From the NCBI GenBank assembly GCA_937919435.1, contig CALFRR010000013.1, positions 1 through 44,467 of the forward strand: DNA of 44,467 nt, given 5' to 3'. The translations under genes and the position numbers were made by a program. The stretch is from an uncultured Alphaproteobacteria bacterium. GTDB taxonomy: Bacteria > Pseudomonadota > Alphaproteobacteria > Rhizobiales > Ancalomicrobiaceae. Positions 35,333 to 43,664 of this stretch are shown here, piece after piece. Within the stretch, counting starts at the first letter, position 1, and each line of letters opens with the position of its first letter. The notes under the pieces were generated by a model that worked only from the letters and a program-made list of their open reading frames with translations, was not told the DNA's origin and ran no database searches.

Positions 35333-36628
35333 TCAGCGCCTGGAGAACACCGTCACCGCTTCGACGTGGTGGGTCCACAGGAACTGGTCGATCGGCGTGA
35401 CCGGACCCATGGTGAAACCGGCGTCGAGCAGATAGCGCGCGTCGCGGGCGAGCGTCGCCGGGTTGCACGACACCGCGACGATCGTCGTCACCGCCGACTT
35501 CGCCAGTTCCTTGACCTGCGGTGCGGCGCCGTCGCGCGGCGGATCGAAGACCACCGCGTCGAAGCCGGCGAGTTCCCTGGCCATCAGCGGCCGCCGGTAG
35601 AGGTCGCGGGCCTCGATCGAGACCGGCTTCAGCCCGCTCGCGTGACGGGCGGCGTGCGACAGCGCGTCGAGCGCCGGCTTCTCGCTCTCCACCGCATGGA
35701 CCGCGGCGAGACGCGCCAGACGCAGAGCGAAGGTGCCGGCGCCGGCGAACAGGTCGGCGATCCGCGCCGGCCCCTTCGCCTTCTTCGGCCGACGGGCGAG
35801 CGCCTCATCGACCGCGGCGACCACCAGACCGGCCATCGCCTCTTCCGCCTCGGCGACCGCCTGGAGAAAGCCGCCGGGCGGCAGCGCCACGGCCACTTCG
35901 CCGAAGCGGATCCGCGGCGCCTCGCGCTCGACGACGATCTCGCGGCCGACCGACAGGCGGGCGAAGCCGAGTTCGAGCGCCAGCGCGATCGCCCGGGTCC
36001 GCTGCTCCGCCGGCAGCGTCGCCTCGCCGACCGCGACGTCGAGACCGGTGTCGGTGTCGAGCAGGGTGAAGACCGCCGGCTTCGTGCCGAAGGCGAAGAG
36101 ATGCGACAGCCGCGCGATCTTCGGCAGCGCCGCCCGGATCCGCGGGGTGACCACCAGGCAGTCGGCGGCGTCGACCACCGCATGCGACAGGCGTTCGCGG
36201 AAACCGACCACCGGCGATCCGGTCCGCCGCTGCACCGCCACCACCGCGCGCCGCCGGCTCGCCGGACCGGTGGCGATCGCCGCACCGACCTCCGCCTCGA
36301 TGCCGCGATCGGCGAAGGCGGCGATGATCTGCTCGCGCTTCCAGGCGAGATAGGGGGCGGCCGCCCAGTGTTGCAGCGAACAGCCGCCGCAACGGTCGAA
36401 GACCGGACAGGGCGGATCCACCCGATCGGGGCTCGCCACCAGGATCTCCTCGACCCGGCCGCGCTCGTTGACCCCTTCGCCGGAGATCGACACCCTGACC
36501 CGCTCGCCCGGCAGGGCCGCGCCGACGAACAGCCGCCGAGCGCCGGCACCTTCGCCGAGGAGCCCGACGCCGTCGCCCTTGTGGGCGATGTCGGTGATGT
36601 CGAGGAGGTGGGTCGCGGCTTCGGTCAA
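35333..36628 (-). CDS. TrmA/RlmD-family class I RNA m5U methyltransferase
   Basis: About 431-aa SAM-dependent rRNA uridine-C5 methyltransferase. An N-terminal TRAM-like domain (HKGDGVG...) is followed by FeS cysteines (CPVFDRCGGCSLQHW), a SAM-binding motif (DLFAGAGTFALRLAR), FDPPRDGA and the catalytic Cys in VSCNPATLARDARYLL. The likely target is 23S rRNA, by family. I prefer a TTG start at 36628 with GGAG upstream; an ATG at 36658 would add ten non-conserved residues. It follows tlyA, as is common in alphaproteobacteria. Confidence 0.9.
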   Translation of the reverse strand: MTEAATHLLDITDIAHKGDGVGLLGEGAGARRLFVGAALPGERVRVSISGEGVNERGRVEEILVASPDRVDPPCPVFDRCGGCSLQHWAAAPYLAWKREQIIAAFADRGIEAEVGAAIATGPASRRRAVVAVQRRTGSPVVGFRERLSHAVVDAADCLVVTPRIRAALPKIARLSHLFAFGTKPAVFTLLDTDTGLDVAVGEATLPAEQRTRAIALALELGFARLSVGREIVVEREAPRIRFGEVAVALPPGGFLQAVAEAEEAMAGLVVAAVDEALARRPKKAKGPARIADLFAGAGTFALRLARLAAVHAVESEKPALDALSHAARHASGLKPVSIEARDLYRRPLMARELAGFDAVVFDPPRDGAAPQVKELAKSAVTTIVAVSCNPATLARDARYLLDAGFTMGPVTPIDQFLWTHHVEAVTVFSRR

Positions 36629-36703
36629 CGGGGGGCTCCGGGTTCGATCAGGGCGCACTTCTGCCCCAAAACACCGGCCGACGCGAGGAGAAAGGCGCGA
36701 GGG

Positions 36704-37438
36704 TCAGGCCTTGCGGGCGGCGAGCACGAATTCGCGGTTGCCGTCGCCGCCGCGGATCGCCGCTTCCGCCCGGCCGATCTCGCGCCAGCCGTGGTCGGCG
36801 AGGAGCGCGGCGATCCGGTCGACGCTGGCGAGCGCGGCGGCTTCGTCACGTACCAGTCCGCCCTTGCCGACGTGATCGCGGCCGACTTCGAACTGCGGTT
36901 TGACCAGGAAGACGCCGAGCGCCCCGGAGGCGGCGAGATCGAGGGCCGGCGGCAGGGCGAGGGCGAGCGAGATGAAGCTGACGTCGGCGACCACCACGTC
37001 GGGCGGCGCCGGAAGGTGGGTGGCGGCGAGATCGCGGGCGTTGAGCCCCTCGATCGCGATCACCCGCGGGTCGGCGGCGATCTCCGCCGCCAACTGGCCG
37101 TGACCGACGTCGATCGCGGTGACCCGGGCCGCACCGCGGGCGAGCAGCACCTGGGTGAAGCCGCCGGTCGAGGCGCCGACGTCGAGGCAGTCGCATCCGG
37201 CGACCGAGAGATCGAAGCGATCGAGGGCGCCGGTGAGCTTCAGCGCCGCCCGCGACACCCAGACGGCGGCCGGATCGTCGATCGTCACCGCGGCATCGGG
37301 CGCGATCGTCTGGCCGGGTTTCGCCGCGACGACGCCGTCGATCCGGACCTCGCCGCGACGGATCGCATCCGCCGCCCGCGCCCGGGTCGCCGACAGGCCG
37401 AGCCGGACCAGCGCGACGTCGAGGCGTTCGCGGCTCAT
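36704..37438 (-). CDS. tlyA: TlyA-family rRNA 2'-O-methyltransferase
   Basis: 244-aa protein with an N-terminal S4 RNA-binding domain (about 3-60; RLDVALVRLGL, RGEVRIDG) and an FtsJ-like methyltransferase domain (CLDVGASTGGFTQVLL, DVSFISL, VKPQFE). TlyA methylates rRNA cytidines. It belongs to the dxs-tlyA-rRNA methyltransferase block common in the class. Confidence 0.92.
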   Translation of the reverse strand: MSRERLDVALVRLGLSATRARAADAIRRGEVRIDGVVAAKPGQTIAPDAAVTIDDPAAVWVSRAALKLTGALDRFDLSVAGCDCLDVGASTGGFTQVLLARGAARVTAIDVGHGQLAAEIAADPRVIAIEGLNARDLAATHLPAPPDVVVADVSFISLALALPPALDLAASGALGVFLVKPQFEVGRDHVGKGGLVRDEAAALASVDRIAALLADHGWREIGRAEAAIRGGDGNREFVLAARKA

Positions 37439-37454
37439 CGCGGGTGTCGCCGGT

Positions 37455-37604
37455 TCAGTTGCACAGCGAGAACCCGCCGCTGACCGCGTCGAACCAGATC
37501 CCCATTCCCCAGCGCATCCAGGCCCAGGCGGCGAAGCCGCAGACGCCGATCAGGATCGGCGTTCCGACGAGGAGGACCGGACGGGGGACGACGGGCTGTT
37601 GCAT
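37455..37604 (-). CDS. Small hypothetical single-helix membrane protein (49 aa)
   Basis: Short reading frame between the SCO1-type gene and tlyA on the same strand, ending 16 bp before the tlyA start. The product has one strongly hydrophobic segment (about residues 10-32), many Trp/Met, and a Cys near the end. An alternative ATG four codons upstream (37616) is possible. No family recognised; position suggests cotranscription, and a link to respiratory or copper handling is only a guess. Confidence 0.45.
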   Translation of the reverse strand: MQQPVVPRPVLLVGTPILIGVCGFAAWAWMRWGMGIWFDAVSGGFSLCN

Positions 37605-37650
37605 GAGCCGGATCATAGCGCGTCCCGAGGACGGCGCCAGTCCGGCGGGC

Positions 37651-38265
37651 TCATTTCGCCGCCAGGAGCGGGCGGATCTTGGCGAGAGCCTTGGCGGTCT
37701 CTTCCTGGAAGTTGACCACCCCGACGAAGCGGGCGTCGCGATCGAGCAGATAGACCGCCGCTGTGTGATCCATCGTGTAGCCGCCGTCCTGGCCGTCGAC
37801 CCGGCGGGCGTAGACCCGGAAGGCCTTGAGCATCCGGTCGGTCTCGGCGCGGTCGCCGGACAGGGCGACGAAGCGCGGATCGAACGAGCCGACGAATTCG
37901 GCGAGCTTCTCCGGCGTGTCGCGCTCGGGATCGACGGTGACGAACACCACCCGCAACTTGTCGGCATCCGCCCCGAGCTCGGTCATCCAGTAGGAGGCCT
38001 CGAGCAGGGTCGTCGGGCAGACGTCCGGACAGAAGGTGTAGCCGAAGAACATCGCGGTCGGCTTGCCGAGGAGATCGGCCTCGGTGAAGCGCCGGCCCTT
38101 CTGATCGACCATCGTGAAGGCGCCGCCGATCCCGGAGATCGTCCGGGTCTCGCCGCTCGGCGCGGCGCGGAACCAGGTCCGCTCGACCATCGTGCCGACG
38201 AGGCCGAGCGCCAGCACCGCCACCGCCGCCCAGGCCACCAGTCGGAAGGTCCGCAGCCGCTTCAC
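37651..38265 (-). CDS. SCO1/SenC-type copper chaperone
   Basis: 204-aa membrane-anchored thioredoxin-fold protein that delivers copper to cytochrome oxidase CuA or acts as a thiol reductase. An N-terminal hydrophobic anchor spans about 9-29. The copper site is complete: C79-x3-C83 (CPDVCP) and H167 (MDHTAA). The GTG start overlaps the dxs stop (GTGA), so translation is coupled. Its presence between dxs and tlyA is unusual, since those genes are commonly adjacent. Confidence 0.92.
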   Translation of the reverse strand: MKRLRTFRLVAWAAVAVLALGLVGTMVERTWFRAAPSGETRTISGIGGAFTMVDQKGRRFTEADLLGKPTAMFFGYTFCPDVCPTTLLEASYWMTELGADADKLRVVFVTVDPERDTPEKLAEFVGSFDPRFVALSGDRAETDRMLKAFRVYARRVDGQDGGYTMDHTAAVYLLDRDARFVGVVNFQEETAKALAKIRPLLAAK

Positions 38266-40208
38266 CCGCGCCCCCTGTCGCGAACCACGACCCGGGCCGG
38301 TTCGATCGCCCGCCCGCCGCGTCCGAGCATCTCGTGGACCCGGCCGACGATGCCGGCCGCGTCGAGACCGATCGCAGCCATGGTGCCGGCGGGGTCGCCG
38401 TGATCGAGGAACCGGTCGGGGAAGGCGAGCGTGCGCACCTTGAGGCCGCCGTCGAGGAGACCCGCGTCGGAGAGCGCGTGCAGTACGTGACTGCCGAAGC
38501 CGCCGATCGCACCTTCCTCGACGGTGACCAGCACCTCGTGTTCGCGCGCCAAGCGGAAGAGCAGATCGACGTCGAGCGGCTTCATGAAGCGCGCGTCGGC
38601 GACCGTCGTCGACAGGCCCTGGGCGGCGAGCGTCTCCGCCGCCTCGAGGCTCGCCGCCAGCCGGGTGCCGAGCGACAGGATCGCCACCCGGGTGCCCTCG
38701 CGGACCACCCGGCCGCGGCCGATCTCCAGCGGCACGCCCTTCGCCGGCAGTTCGACGCCGACACCCTCGCCGCGCGGGAAACGGAAGGCCGAGGGCGCGT
38801 CGTCGATCACCACCGCGGTCGCCACCATGTGGACCAGTTCCGCCTCGTCGGACGGCGCCATGATCACGAAATGCGGCAGGAACCCGAGGAACGACAGATC
38901 GTAGGCACCGGCATGGGTGGCCCCGTCGGCCCCGACGAAGCCGGCCCGATCGATGGGGAAGCGCACCGGCAGGCGTTGCAGCGCCACGTCGTGGGCGACC
39001 TGATCGAAACCGCGTTGCAGGAAGGTCGAATAGATCGCGCAGAACGGCTTGTAGCCGTCGGCGGCGAGGCCGGCGGCGAAGGTGACGGCGTGCTGCTCGG
39101 CGATGCCGACGTCGAACATCCGCTTCGGGAAGGCCTCGGCGAAGAGATCGAGCCCGGTGCCGGCCGGCATCGCGGCGGTGATGCCGAGAATCTTCTCGTC
39201 GATGCGCGCCTCCGCGATCAGCGATTCGGCGAAGACCCGGGTATAGGCCGGAGCGTTCGCCTTGGGCTTGGCCTGCTTGCCGGTGACCACGTCGAAACGG
39301 TTGACGCCGTGGTACTTGTCGCTGGCGGCTTCCGCGGGGGGATAGCCCTTGCCCTTCTTGGTGACGACGTGGACCAGGATCGGCCGCTGCTTCGAGTCGC
39401 GCACGTTGCGCAGCACCGGCAGCAGGTGGTCGAGATTGTGCCCGTCGATCGGGCCGACGTAGTAGAACCCGAGTTCCTCGAACAGGGTACCGCCCATGGC
39501 GAAGCCGCGGGCGAACTCCTCGGCCCGGCCGGCGGCCCGCTCGATGAACTTCGGCAGCCGCTTCGACACCTGTTTGCCGATGTCGCGCAGCTGCAGGAAG
39601 GTCCGCGACGACACCAGACGGGCGAGATAGGCGCTCATCGCTCCGGTCGGCGGGGCGATCGACATGTCGTTGTCGTTGAGGATGACGATCAGCCGGGCAT
39701 CGGTGGCGCCGGCGTTGTTCATCGCCTCGAAGGCCATGCCGGCCGACATCGCACCGTCGCCGATCACCGCCACCACGTTGTCGCGCCGGTCGGAGAGACC
39801 ACGGGCGGTGGCGAAGCCGAGGGCGGCGGAGATCGAGGTCGAGGAATGGGCCGCGCCGAACGGATCGTAGGGGCTCTCGTCGCGCCGGGTGAAACCGGAC
39901 AGACCGCCCGGCTGGCGCAGGGTGCGGATCCGATCGCGCCGGCCGGTCAGGATCTTGTGCGGATAGGCCTGATGACCGACGTCCCAGATCACCACGTCGC
40001 GCGGGGTGTCGAACACCTTGTGCAGCGCCACGGTCAGCTCGACCACCCCGAGCCCGGCGCCGAGATGGCCGCCGGTGACCGAGACCGCGTCGATCGTCTC
40101 CGCCCGGAGTTCGTCGGCGAGTTGGCGCAACTGGCCGTCGGCGAGCCGACGGACGTCCTCCGGTGTCGAGATGGTGTCGAGCAGAGGTGTCTCTGGAGCG
40201 GTCGGCAA
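38262..40208 (-). CDS. dxs: 1-deoxy-D-xylulose-5-phosphate synthase
   Basis: About 648-aa TPP enzyme of the MEP isoprenoid pathway, condensing pyruvate and glyceraldehyde 3-phosphate. Visible motifs: HLGAGLGVVELT near the N-terminus, the TPP region VIGDGAMSAGMAFEAMNN, DIGIAEQHAVTFAAGLA type sequence in the middle, and VTVEEGAIGGFGSHV near the end. The N-terminus TPLLDTI fits the family if translation starts at TTG 40208; a GTG at 40250 would add 14 residues without a ribosome binding site. It follows xseB, as in many proteobacteria. Confidence 0.94.
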   Translation of the reverse strand: MPTAPETPLLDTISTPEDVRRLADGQLRQLADELRAETIDAVSVTGGHLGAGLGVVELTVALHKVFDTPRDVVIWDVGHQAYPHKILTGRRDRIRTLRQPGGLSGFTRRDESPYDPFGAAHSSTSISAALGFATARGLSDRRDNVVAVIGDGAMSAGMAFEAMNNAGATDARLIVILNDNDMSIAPPTGAMSAYLARLVSSRTFLQLRDIGKQVSKRLPKFIERAAGRAEEFARGFAMGGTLFEELGFYYVGPIDGHNLDHLLPVLRNVRDSKQRPILVHVVTKKGKGYPPAEAASDKYHGVNRFDVVTGKQAKPKANAPAYTRVFAESLIAEARIDEKILGITAAMPAGTGLDLFAEAFPKRMFDVGIAEQHAVTFAAGLAADGYKPFCAIYSTFLQRGFDQVAHDVALQRLPVRFPIDRAGFVGADGATHAGAYDLSFLGFLPHFVIMAPSDEAELVHMVATAVVIDDAPSAFRFPRGEGVGVELPAKGVPLEIGRGRVVREGTRVAILSLGTRLAASLEAAETLAAQGLSTTVADARFMKPLDVDLLFRLAREHEVLVTVEEGAIGGFGSHVLHALSDAGLLDGGLKVRTLAFPDRFLDHGDPAGTMAAIGLDAAGIVGRVHEMLGRGGRAIEPARVVVRDRGRG

Positions 40209-40342
40209 CGTCTTTCGTCTCTCGCAGTCCGTCGCTCGCCACGGGATCACGTCGGGGCGACGGGCGGCGGGGAACCATCGTTACATGAGGGGGGGCACCG
40301 CTGCAAATCACCCTTCGTCGTCGGGCGGCCCTCCGTCGGCCG

Positions 40343-40600
40343 TCAGCGGGCCTCGACGTCGAGCGGTTCGACGCCGGCGGGACGACCGTCGGCGGCGAGC
40401 CGGATCTTCTCGACCCGCGCCTCGGCGGCGGAGAGCAGACGGGCGCAGTGCGCCTTGAGGGTCTCTCCGCGTTCGTAGGCGGCGATCGATTCCTCCAGCG
40501 GAACGTCGCCCCGCTCGAGGCGCGCCACGATCGTCTCGAGCTCGGCGAGCGCCTTCTCGAAGGTGAGCGCGGCGAGGTCGGCGGCGGTCGTGTCGGTCAT
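40343..40600 (-). CDS. xseB: Exodeoxyribonuclease VII small subunit
   Basis: 85-aa helical subunit of exonuclease VII. The family signature FEKALAELETIVARLERGDVPLEES is clear, with ERGETLKAHCARLL following. GAGGAG lies 9 nt before the ATG. It precedes dxs by 134 bp on the same strand. The large subunit xseA is not in the window. Confidence 0.95.
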   Translation of the reverse strand: MTDTTAADLAALTFEKALAELETIVARLERGDVPLEESIAAYERGETLKAHCARLLSAAEARVEKIRLAADGRPAGVEPLDVEAR

Positions 40601-40687
40601 CGGGCGGAACTCCTCGGAACGGCGGGAACGACGACGCGAGGGAGGCACGTCGCCCGCCGTCCTGTCAACCCGCTCGGGCCGAACGGC

Positions 40688-41188
40688 TCAGCGGTCCTCG
40701 TAGAGCCCGTTCGACTTGCCGGACGGCAGCGTCTTCGCATAGACGATCTCGACGTCGTAGACGGTCGTCTCGCCGCTCGACTCGGTCGCCTCGATGACGG
40801 CCCGGTCGGTTCCTTCGCCCTTGGCGGGAGCCGGCCAAGTGACCCGGGTCCAGTTGAACTTCTTGCCGTTGCAGGCGGCATAGGGACCGACCGCATCGGT
40901 CGAGCCGGGCGCGACGACGGCCTTCACCACCATCTTGCCGAGCTTCGGCTGCTGAGAGACGACCACTTTCGGGGCGGGCGCCTGAACGCAGTCCTCACGC
41001 AGTTCACGGAACGAATCGACGACGACGGTGTTGCCCGGTTTCGCCACCACCCAGAGGCGTTTCTCGATCCGGTCGTCGGCCGAGGCCGCGGTCACGGCCA
41101 AACCCGAGAGGCCGACGGCGAGAAGGGCGGCGAGCGCGATGCGCGCGGCTCCGGTGTGGCGAGGGGTGTACTCTACTGACATCGACAT
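40688..41188 (-). CDS. Secreted protein of unknown function (166 aa)
   Basis: An N-terminal signal peptide (about 1-37, ending near ASA) precedes a beta-rich domain with two Cys (in EDCVQAP and AACNGKK) that could form a disulfide. I do not recognise the family. The predicted location is periplasmic. ATG 41188 is used; a second ATG lies two codons later. It sits alone upstream of xseB, 87 bp away, and downstream of an MFS gene. Confidence 0.75.
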   Translation of the reverse strand: MSMSVEYTPRHTGAARIALAALLAVGLSGLAVTAASADDRIEKRLWVVAKPGNTVVVDSFRELREDCVQAPAPKVVVSQQPKLGKMVVKAVVAPGSTDAVGPYAACNGKKFNWTRVTWPAPAKGEGTDRAVIEATESSGETTVYDVEIVYAKTLPSGKSNGLYEDR

Positions 41189-41264
41189 GCGTCTCCTCTC
41201 CCTGGAGTGGCCCGATCATCGCGGATGGACGGACCGTTGACCAGAGGTAAGAGCACCGATCTCC

Positions 41265-42518
41265 TCATCGCGGACCGGTCCCTTCGTCGCGGTCGCGCGC
41301 CGCGTCCTCGCGCCGTTCCGCCGCCACCAGCCCGGACAACGGCAGGGCGACGAGGAAGGCGACGATCCCGACCACCACGGCGGTGAGCAGGCCGCCGGTC
41401 GGTCCGGCGACCTCGATGATCACCGCGAAGGCGGTCGGCGCCAGAGCGAACACCAGATTCTGCGGCAGCATCATCGAGCCGGTCAGGCTGCCGAAGTCGC
41501 GGGCACCGAGCAGCGAGAGCGGCAGCGTCGAGCGCAGCACCGCCAGGATCCCGTTGGCCGCGCTCCACAGGACGACATAGGCGACCGTGCCCCACAGCAC
41601 CGGTCCGGGCATGAAGACGATCGCCACCGCCGGCGCGATCAGAGCCATCGCCAGGAGCGTCATGGCGAGCGGGCCGACCCGGCGGGCGACGATCAGCTCG
41701 AGACCACGGGCGACGATCGAGGCGGGTCCGCTCATCGCCGCCACCGTCACCGCCTGGACCCGGTCGAGGCCCATCGCTTCGAACAGCGAAATGTGGTGCA
41801 GCGGCAGTCCCCAGGAGGCGAAGCCCTGCACGGCGAAGGACACGGTGATCAGAATCGCCGCCAGCCGCCGCCGCCGGGGATCGGCGAGCGGCCGCATCTC
41901 GTCCGGCGGCGCCTTCTCCTCGACCGGGCCGTCATCGTCGCTCCAGGCGACGGCGATCCACATGTAGAGCGGCAACACCAGGACGAGCTGGATCACGCCG
42001 TAGATCCACACCGTCGCCCGCCAGCCGACCGCCGCCTCCAGCGCCGAGCCGACCGGCCAGAAGATCGTCGCCGACAGGGCGGTGATCACCGCGACCAGTC
42101 CGATCTGCCGACGCGCGTCGCTCGCCACCAGCCGAGTGACCAGGGTCTGCGCGGCCAGGGTCAGGCACAGCGACTGGGCGAGCCCGAAGACCACCCAGGC
42201 GACGTACCAGGTGAGACGCGACGGGTATCCGGCGAACAGAAACAACCCCGCCGCCATCAGCATCGCGCCGAAGGACAGCGCCCGCGCCACACCACGCCGA
42301 TCGAACAGCCGTCCGGCGAGCGGCGCCGACAGGCCGGCGACCGCCACCATCAGCGTCACCCCGAAGTAGATCGTACGGGTGGAGAAACCGAGGTCCCGCT
42401 GCAGCGCGTCGGCGATCGACGACGGCATGTAGTAGGTCGTCCCCCAGCCGACGATCTGGCCGAAGGAGAGAGCGACGACGAGGGAGAGCGAGCCGAAGCG
42501 GTGGGCAGGGGCAGACAT
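41265..42518 (-). CDS. MFS transporter
   Basis: 417-aa major facilitator with about 12 helices. The loop after helix 2 carries PLAGRLFDRRGVARAL, the family motif. A charged central loop (about residues 195-212) separates the two halves. The substrate is not evident. It lies 81 bp downstream of a GntR regulator on the same strand, and the divergent gene is mannonate dehydratase, so uptake of a hexuronate or other sugar acid is possible but unproven. Confidence 0.9.
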   Translation of the reverse strand: MSAPAHRFGSLSLVVALSFGQIVGWGTTYYMPSSIADALQRDLGFSTRTIYFGVTLMVAVAGLSAPLAGRLFDRRGVARALSFGAMLMAAGLFLFAGYPSRLTWYVAWVVFGLAQSLCLTLAAQTLVTRLVASDARRQIGLVAVITALSATIFWPVGSALEAAVGWRATVWIYGVIQLVLVLPLYMWIAVAWSDDDGPVEEKAPPDEMRPLADPRRRRLAAILITVSFAVQGFASWGLPLHHISLFEAMGLDRVQAVTVAAMSGPASIVARGLELIVARRVGPLAMTLLAMALIAPAVAIVFMPGPVLWGTVAYVVLWSAANGILAVLRSTLPLSLLGARDFGSLTGSMMLPQNLVFALAPTAFAVIIEVAGPTGGLLTAVVVGIVAFLVALPLSGLVAAERREDAARDRDEGTGPR

Positions 42519-42599
42519 CGAGGCACCATGGTGGGCACCCGGAGGAACGGCAACCCCCGAGGCACGCAGGGCTCCCCTTCGGCACTCCGATCGTGGGTC

Positions 42600-43292
42600 T
42601 CAGTCGTCGAACAGATCCGGCCAGTCGCGGGCGAGACGGGGCAGAACCTTGAGGATCTCGGTCAGATGGCGATGCATCTCGGCTTCCGCCGCCGCACCGT
42701 CGCCGTCGCGCACCGCCGCGTAGATGGCGCGGTGTTGGCCGATCAGGATCTGCACCGGAACCATCGCCGAGACGTCGAGGTAGCGCACCCGGTCCATCTG
42801 CGCCTTCTGTTCCTCGATCACCCGCCACGCCGCCGGCCGGCCGGCGGCGGCGGCCAACAGGGCGTGGAAGTTCTCGTCGAGGGCGAAGAAGCGTTCGGCT
42901 TCGCCGAGCGCGATGATTCGCTCGGTCTCCTCGAGGTTGCGGGCGATCCGGTCGAGGACCTCGGCATCGCGCCGCAACGCCGCCTCGCGCACCACCGTGC
43001 ACTCGATCGCCTCGCGGACGAACCGGGCGTTCTCGACCGCGGCACAGGAGATCTTCACCACCAGCGTGCCACGCTGCGGCAGGATCAGCACGAGGCCGGC
43101 CTCGGCGAGCTTGATCAGAGCCTCCCGCACCGGCTGCCGCGACACGCCGAACCCGGCCGCCAGCTCCTGCTCGGAGAGGCGTTCGCCGGGGCGGATCCGC
43201 ATGGTGATGATCGCCTGTTTCAACGTGTCGACGATGCGACCGGCGATCGGACCCGGGGACTGGGAGAGTGCAGGAGGAAAATCGAACGGCAT
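42600..43292 (-). CDS. GntR-family regulator (FCD subgroup), near uxuA
   Basis: 230-aa regulator with a winged helix (SEQELAAGFGVSRQPVREALIKLAEAGLV) and an FCD domain holding the metal residues in ENFHALL, QHRAIYAAV and MHRHLTEIL. It is divergent from uxuA and upstream of the MFS gene. It probably controls sugar-acid use, by analogy with UxuR/ExuR-type regulators. The start at 43292 lacks a strong ribosome binding site; an upstream GTG is an alternative. Confidence 0.9.
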   Translation of the reverse strand: MPFDFPPALSQSPGPIAGRIVDTLKQAIITMRIRPGERLSEQELAAGFGVSRQPVREALIKLAEAGLVLILPQRGTLVVKISCAAVENARFVREAIECTVVREAALRRDAEVLDRIARNLEETERIIALGEAERFFALDENFHALLAAAAGRPAAWRVIEEQKAQMDRVRYLDVSAMVPVQILIGQHRAIYAAVRDGDGAAAEAEMHRHLTEILKVLPRLARDWPDLFDD

Positions 43293-43664
43293 GGAAACGA
43301 CGCTAACACGGCCCGCCGGTTCGGCAAGCCCCCGTTCGCGCGGCGTCGCCCGTCCGGCCGCCTCTGCGGCCTCGTGTGCCGGTTTTCCCACCGTCGTCCG
43401 CTTCGCGTTGCGCACCCTCGTCACCCTCGTCGAATCCACCGCTCCACCCCTCGGGCGGATTGACTGTTGCAGACTACCATACTAATCATATTTGCGTTCG
43501 TACGCAATCGGAGATGGAGTGATCGGTAGGCCGCGCATGGTGACTGCTGCCGGAACCCATCCGACGATGTTCGCCCTCGCCGTGCCCGTCGCCGCGGGTG
43601 TTCGGCCCGCCCATTCGGACTACGGTCGACCGACCGGACACGAATCCTCGGAGGATGAGAACCC
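43293..43664. other. Divergent promoter region GntR / uxuA
   Basis: 372 bp without a supported gene. It contains an AT-richer stretch (43465-43515) with the palindrome at 43492-43507, and the GGAGG ribosome binding site of uxuA near 43650. Confidence 0.5.
43492..43507. promoter_or_regulatory. Palindrome TTGCGT-TCGT-ACGCAA
   Basis: Perfect 6-bp arms with a 4-bp spacer, in the AT-richer part of the GntR/uxuA interval. A plausible operator of the neighbouring GntR protein. The match to a named consensus is weak. Confidence 0.4.
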
